A stretch of 64,000 nt of DNA, taken from NCBI RefSeq assembly GCF_004167675.1, contig NZ_SEZQ01000007.1. One strand, given 5' to 3'. Both the position numbers and the translations under genes were made by a program. This DNA is from Aliivibrio finisterrensis_A (GTDB taxonomy: Bacteria > Pseudomonadota > Gammaproteobacteria > Enterobacterales > Vibrionaceae). The notes beneath the pieces were generated by a model. It was given only the letters and a program-made list of their open reading frames with translations. It did not search any database and had not been told where the DNA came from. This document shows positions 60,885 to 64,000 of this stretch, piece after piece (the first letter of the stretch is position 1; each line of letters begins with the position of its first letter).

Positions 60885-62228
60885 TTAAGAACCTTGAGCT
60901 TTATCAAGTAGGGCTTTGAAATGCCCTTTAAGCATAAGCAGCATAACTAAGCTTGGGATCACCATTACAGCTGTCAATATAAAGAATAATGGCCAACTAT
61001 TTAAGTAGTCAGCTAATTCTCCACTGAATGACGCTAAGGTAGTTCGACCTAAATTACCCAATGAAGCAAGTAGAGCGTATTGGGTTGCAGAGAACGCTTC
61101 ACCAGTTAATATCGTTAAGAAGGAAACAAAGGCAACCGTAGAGAATGCCGTTGTAAAGTTATCAACGATAATTGTAGCCAAGAATAGATGTTCATTAGGG
61201 CCTACATTAGCAATGAGGGCAAACATTAAATTACTTGCTGCCATTGCAATACCGCCGATCATTAATCCTTTAATTACGCCAAATCGAACGTTGATCAAAC
61301 TGCCTAATAGGGTAAAGAAGACGGTAGCCCCCCAACCAATTAATTTTGAGTAATAACCAATTTGTTCATTACTGAATCCAATTTCTTTGTAGAAGGTAAT
61401 CGACATTCTGCCTAAAAAGGCTTCTCCAATTTTAAAAAGAAAAACAAACAATAATAGAGTACAAGCTGTTTTTACGCCATTACGATTAAAGAAATCATAG
61501 AACGGTTCAATAACGGTTACCGTAAACCAAGCTGCGACTTTAGAACCCACGAGTTTATTATGGCGTTCTTCTGCTTCATGTTGCAGTTCATCACGTTTAG
61601 TTTTTGGCTCGCCAACAAGTAAAGTAAATACCATCAATAACCCGACGATCCCAGCCATTCCATAATAAACACCATTCCAACCTATGCTATCCGCATTAAC
61701 AAACGCTAAATAACCTGGAAGTGAATAACCTGTCCACCAACCAATGACGGCCATTGCAGAGGCTTGTGGCATCTTGGTCGATTCTGATTTAGGGAAGGTA
61801 TCGATACGGAAAGCGTCAATAGCAACATCTTGAGTAGCAGAGGCGGTTGCAATTGCCAAAGCAAACATTGAGGCCAGCATTAAATTATTTGATGGATCTA
61901 GGCCTGCAATTTGTAAGGTACAAAATAGTACGATAGCTTGGCAAAGAAAAATCCAACTACGGCGTTGCCCTAGTTTATTACCGATAAAAGGAAGCTTTAC
62001 ACGGTCAACTAAAGGTGCCCACATAAAGTTTATTGCATAAACAGCAAAGACTGAACCAAAATAGCCAATAGCGGCACGAGTAAGTCCGGCGTCTTTTAAC
62101 CAACCCGACATGTTTGAGCCAATTAATACCCAAGGAAAACCGCTAGAGCAGCCAAGCATGAAAACCCAAAGTAGGCGTTTATCCATGTAGCTTTTAATCG
62201 CTGATTTCCATTGCATGGATTGAGACAT
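60885..62228 (-). CDS. ampG: muropeptide permease AmpG
   Basis: The protein has 447 residues and about 12-14 membrane helices of the major facilitator fold. SGFPWVLIGSNMSGWLKDAGL after the first helix and TQDVAIDAFRIDTF are typical AmpG sequence. It imports GlcNAc-anhydroMurNAc peptides from the periplasm for recycling. In V. fischeri, loss of ampG is known to raise release of peptidoglycan monomer, a signal in the squid symbiosis. It lies near yajG, as in E. coli. Confidence 0.92.
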   Translation of the reverse strand: MSQSMQWKSAIKSYMDKRLLWVFMLGCSSGFPWVLIGSNMSGWLKDAGLTRAAIGYFGSVFAVYAINFMWAPLVDRVKLPFIGNKLGQRRSWIFLCQAIVLFCTLQIAGLDPSNNLMLASMFALAIATASATQDVAIDAFRIDTFPKSESTKMPQASAMAVIGWWTGYSLPGYLAFVNADSIGWNGVYYGMAGIVGLLMVFTLLVGEPKTKRDELQHEAEERHNKLVGSKVAAWFTVTVIEPFYDFFNRNGVKTACTLLLFVFLFKIGEAFLGRMSITFYKEIGFSNEQIGYYSKLIGWGATVFFTLLGSLINVRFGVIKGLMIGGIAMAASNLMFALIANVGPNEHLFLATIIVDNFTTAFSTVAFVSFLTILTGEAFSATQYALLASLGNLGRTTLASFSGELADYLNSWPLFFILTAVMVIPSLVMLLMLKGHFKALLDKAQGS

Positions 62229-62260
62229 GAAACGCTCCTTGTTTTTATATTTATATGAGA

Positions 62261-62289
62261 AAAAACAAAGCAGCTCGTAAGCTGCTTTG
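62261..62289 (-). terminator. ppiA terminator
   Basis: CAAAGCAGC / GCTGCTTTG, a perfect 9-bp stem with a 6-nt loop, starts 30 bp past the ppiA stop. The minus-strand exit reads TTTTTC. Confidence 0.82.
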
Positions 62290-62318
62290 ATAATGAAACA
62301 GAATCAATAATAACTAAA

Positions 62319-62879
62319 TTACTTAATTAATGTTGCTTTAGTTATGATAATTGGCTCAACTGGGATATCACGCATACCATTAGGCAATGCCTTTGTTGGT
62401 TTTGTTGCCATTTCTTGAATTACTTCAAAACCTTGCGTTACTTTACCAAATACAGCATAACCCGGTGGACGTTGGTTTGCGTTTAAAAAACCATTGTTAT
62501 TTAGATTAATATAGAATTGGCGAGTTGCAGAGTCTGGGTTATTGGTACGAGCCATTGCAATAGTTGCAGTATCGTTACTTAACCCGTTATTGCCTTCATT
62601 TTTAATTGGACCGTAACTTGCTTTTTTTAGCATGTCTTTATCAAAACCACCGCCTTGAGCCATAAACCCTGGTATCACGCGGTGAAATTGAGTACCGACA
62701 TAGCTGCCATCTTCAACATAACGAAGAAAGTTAGCCACAGAAATAGGGGCTTTTTCTGAATTCAGCTCTACAGTGAAACTGCCTAACGTAGTATCAAACT
62801 TCACTGATTCAGCAAGTGCAGCTTGACTCGTCATAAGAGCAGCGACAATGACAGCTGCTTTTGAAATCATTTTAACCAT
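62319..62879 (-). CDS. ppiA: periplasmic peptidyl-prolyl cis-trans isomerase (cyclophilin)
   Basis: The protein has 186 residues. A Sec signal (MVKMISKAAVIVAALMTSQ, cleavage after AALA) marks the periplasmic form, PpiA, rather than cytoplasmic PpiB. Cyclophilin motifs are TQFHRVIPGFMAQGG (catalytic Arg), MARTNNPDSATRQFYINL, and FGKVTQGFEV. It overlaps yajG by 1 bp. It helps fold exported proteins. Confidence 0.92.
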   Translation of the reverse strand: MVKMISKAAVIVAALMTSQAALAESVKFDTTLGSFTVELNSEKAPISVANFLRYVEDGSYVGTQFHRVIPGFMAQGGGFDKDMLKKASYGPIKNEGNNGLSNDTATIAMARTNNPDSATRQFYINLNNNGFLNANQRPPGYAVFGKVTQGFEVIQEMATKPTKALPNGMRDIPVEPIIITKATLIK

Positions 62880-63448
62880 TAAAAGTTACCTTTGATATAA
62901 GTTTGTAGTTCTTCGTCAACGGCAATTTTGTCTAATACTGCATTCAGAAGATCATTTAATACTTGCTCGATATCTTGGTTATCTGCACTCATAGAGCCTG
63001 ATTTTTCAGAAACGCCGTTGTAGGTTTTTACAAACTTTCCTCTTGGTGTTTCTGCTGTGATTTGAAGCTTTACTTGTGTCTTCATTTCATTGCTCATTAA
63101 TGAGTGTTGAACACTAACTAATGCTTCAATGATGTCTAGACGTAACGTGTTATCGCTATCAACAGTAACGATAAATCCCTGATTTTTTAATTGAGTAGAG
63201 AGAGCATCTTCAAGCGTAACTCGTAGGTTTTGTTTTGCATGAATTGGCTGAACATTTTGGCGTCCATTATCAATCACTGCAACGTATTGCGCAGTACGTA
63301 AATCACTACTATCCAGAGTTAATTTTATATTTTCAACGATCTGGTGTGCATTGCTTGATGCAACTGGTTTTATATCCAATTGAGGATCTGAAGGAGCAGA
63401 ACATGCAGCTAAAAATAGAGCAGAAAGGGCAATAATGGCCTTTTTCAT
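62879..63448 (-). CDS. yajG: YajG-family lipoprotein
   Basis: The protein has 189 residues. The lipobox LAAC (Cys16) follows a short signal. The YajG domain (DUF with RTAQYVAVIDNG, LRVTLEDALSTQLKNQGF) matches the E. coli lipoprotein encoded next to ampG. Its molecular function is not known. The unit here is yajG-ppiA with ampG downstream. Confidence 0.85.
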   Translation of the reverse strand: MKKAIIALSALFLAACSAPSDPQLDIKPVASSNAHQIVENIKLTLDSSDLRTAQYVAVIDNGRQNVQPIHAKQNLRVTLEDALSTQLKNQGFIVTVDSDNTLRLDIIEALVSVQHSLMSNEMKTQVKLQITAETPRGKFVKTYNGVSEKSGSMSADNQDIEQVLNDLLNAVLDKIAVDEELQTYIKGNF

Positions 63449-63463
63449 TGGAATATCCTTTTT

Positions 63464-64000
63464 TTATTTTGATTTTTCAGCTTTAACGGCTTCTAAAATA
63501 ACGAATTTTGAATTACTAGCAATAGTGGTGACGTTGTCTTCACCGAATAATCGACATAATTTATCATCATAATCAAGATGACGGTTTCCAATAACTAATA
63601 ATTTTCCTTCTTTGCATAAGATGTGCTTAGCATCACAGAACATTTGCCATGCAATATGATCAGTAATCGCTTGGCCTTGATGGAATGGAGGGTTACATAA
63701 AACTAGGTAGCTACTGTGTTTTTTAAATCCATCCAAACAGTTATTAGCAATAAATTGGAATTGACGCTCTTTGCCTAAGTTTACTTCTAAGTTGCGACGA
63801 GCAGATTCAACAGCCATAAAGCTCTCATCAACACAGGTAATACGAGCTTCTGGGTTTAGTTGAGCTGCTTTAACACTAAGAACGCCATTACCACAACCCA
63901 AATCAATAATATGACGTAACTCAGGATCAACCGGGATATGCTCAAGCATAAAACGAGCACCTTGATCTAAACGCTCTCCAGAATACACATTTGGGTAGTT
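63464..64000 (-). CDS. rlmG: 23S rRNA m2G1835 methyltransferase RlmG, C-terminal part (runs off right edge)
   Basis: The 3' 178 codons are present and the frame continues past the edge (an apparent GTG start at 63988 is internal). The SAM motif DLGCGNGVLSVKAAQ, the catalytic LCNPPFHQG and the closing ASNSKFVILEA segment are those of RlmG more than RsmC. It methylates G1835 of 23S rRNA in the cytoplasm. The N-terminal domain lies outside the window. Confidence 0.87.
   Translation of the reverse strand, partial: NYPNVYSGERLDQGARFMLEHIPVDPELRHIIDLGCGNGVLSVKAAQLNPEARITCVDESFMAVESARRNLEVNLGKERQFQFIANNCLDGFKKHSSYLVLCNPPFHQGQAITDHIAWQMFCDAKHILCKEGKLLVIGNRHLDYDDKLCRLFGEDNVTTIASNSKFVILEAVKAEKSK

Overview
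The window is a stretch of a low-GC gammaproteobacterial main chromosome. Gene content (luxPQ for AI-2 sensing, Na+-driven pomAB motor genes, ampG/yajG, SiaT-type sialate uptake, ureDABCEFG, an acfD-like mucinase) and protein sequence point to the Vibrionaceae, most probably Aliivibrio (Vibrio) fischeri or a close relative. No phage, plasmid, integron, CRISPR, rRNA or tRNA gene was seen.

Layout. (1) 1-6483: sialic-acid catabolism. A truncated nanA at the left edge diverges from nanR; nagA faces nanR; nanE-nanK-siaT-nanQ form one operon. A shared 15-bp motif recurs at all four promoter regions and is proposed to be the NanR operator. (2) 6601-16802, all minus strand: complete urease operon ureDABCEFG, preceded by a five-gene nickel/peptide-type ABC importer (nikABCDE-like) that probably supplies its Ni2+. 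(3) 17179-22389, minus strand: proS, trmO and metNIQ, with a three-box MetJ operator between metN and divergent gmhB. (4) 23268-31315: a soluble PAS-PAS chemotaxis transducer, a small unannotated ORF with strong ribosome binding sites, and a Yej/Opp-type peptide ABC importer. (5) 31315-38881: a MITE-like repeat, a MliC-type lipoprotein, yitT family, glyA with a PurR operator, and a 1497-residue M60 (AcfD/SslE-like) surface metalloprotease. (6) 38980-41379: small lipoprotein and NIT-domain MCP with a sigma-28-type promoter. (7) 41539-50935: nrdR-ribD-ribE-ribBA, ribH-nusB, thiL-pgpA-luxP-luxQ. (8) 50932-58196: small unknown gene, second copy of the MITE-like repeat, xseB-ispA-dxs, pomAB behind a sigma-28-type promoter, thiI. 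(9) 58258-64000: panE-yajL, Tsx-like porin, ampG, ppiA, yajG and the 3' part of rlmG.

Taken together, many genes suit a host-associated marine lifestyle: mucin attack at the surface (M60 protease), sialic acid uptake and breakdown to GlcN-6-P, urea hydrolysis, peptide import, muropeptide recycling, chemotaxis, polar-flagellum motor and quorum sensing. The housekeeping order (metNIQ-trmO-proS, nrdR-rib-nusB-thiL-pgpA, xseB-ispA-dxs, yajG-ampG) is typical of gammaproteobacteria, so the nan, ure/nik, yej-like and acfD blocks are the accessory parts. Nothing in the window is convincingly a wholly new system. The best leads are the shared nan operator, the two-SD small ORF, the PAS-less LuxQ and the MITE-like repeat pair.
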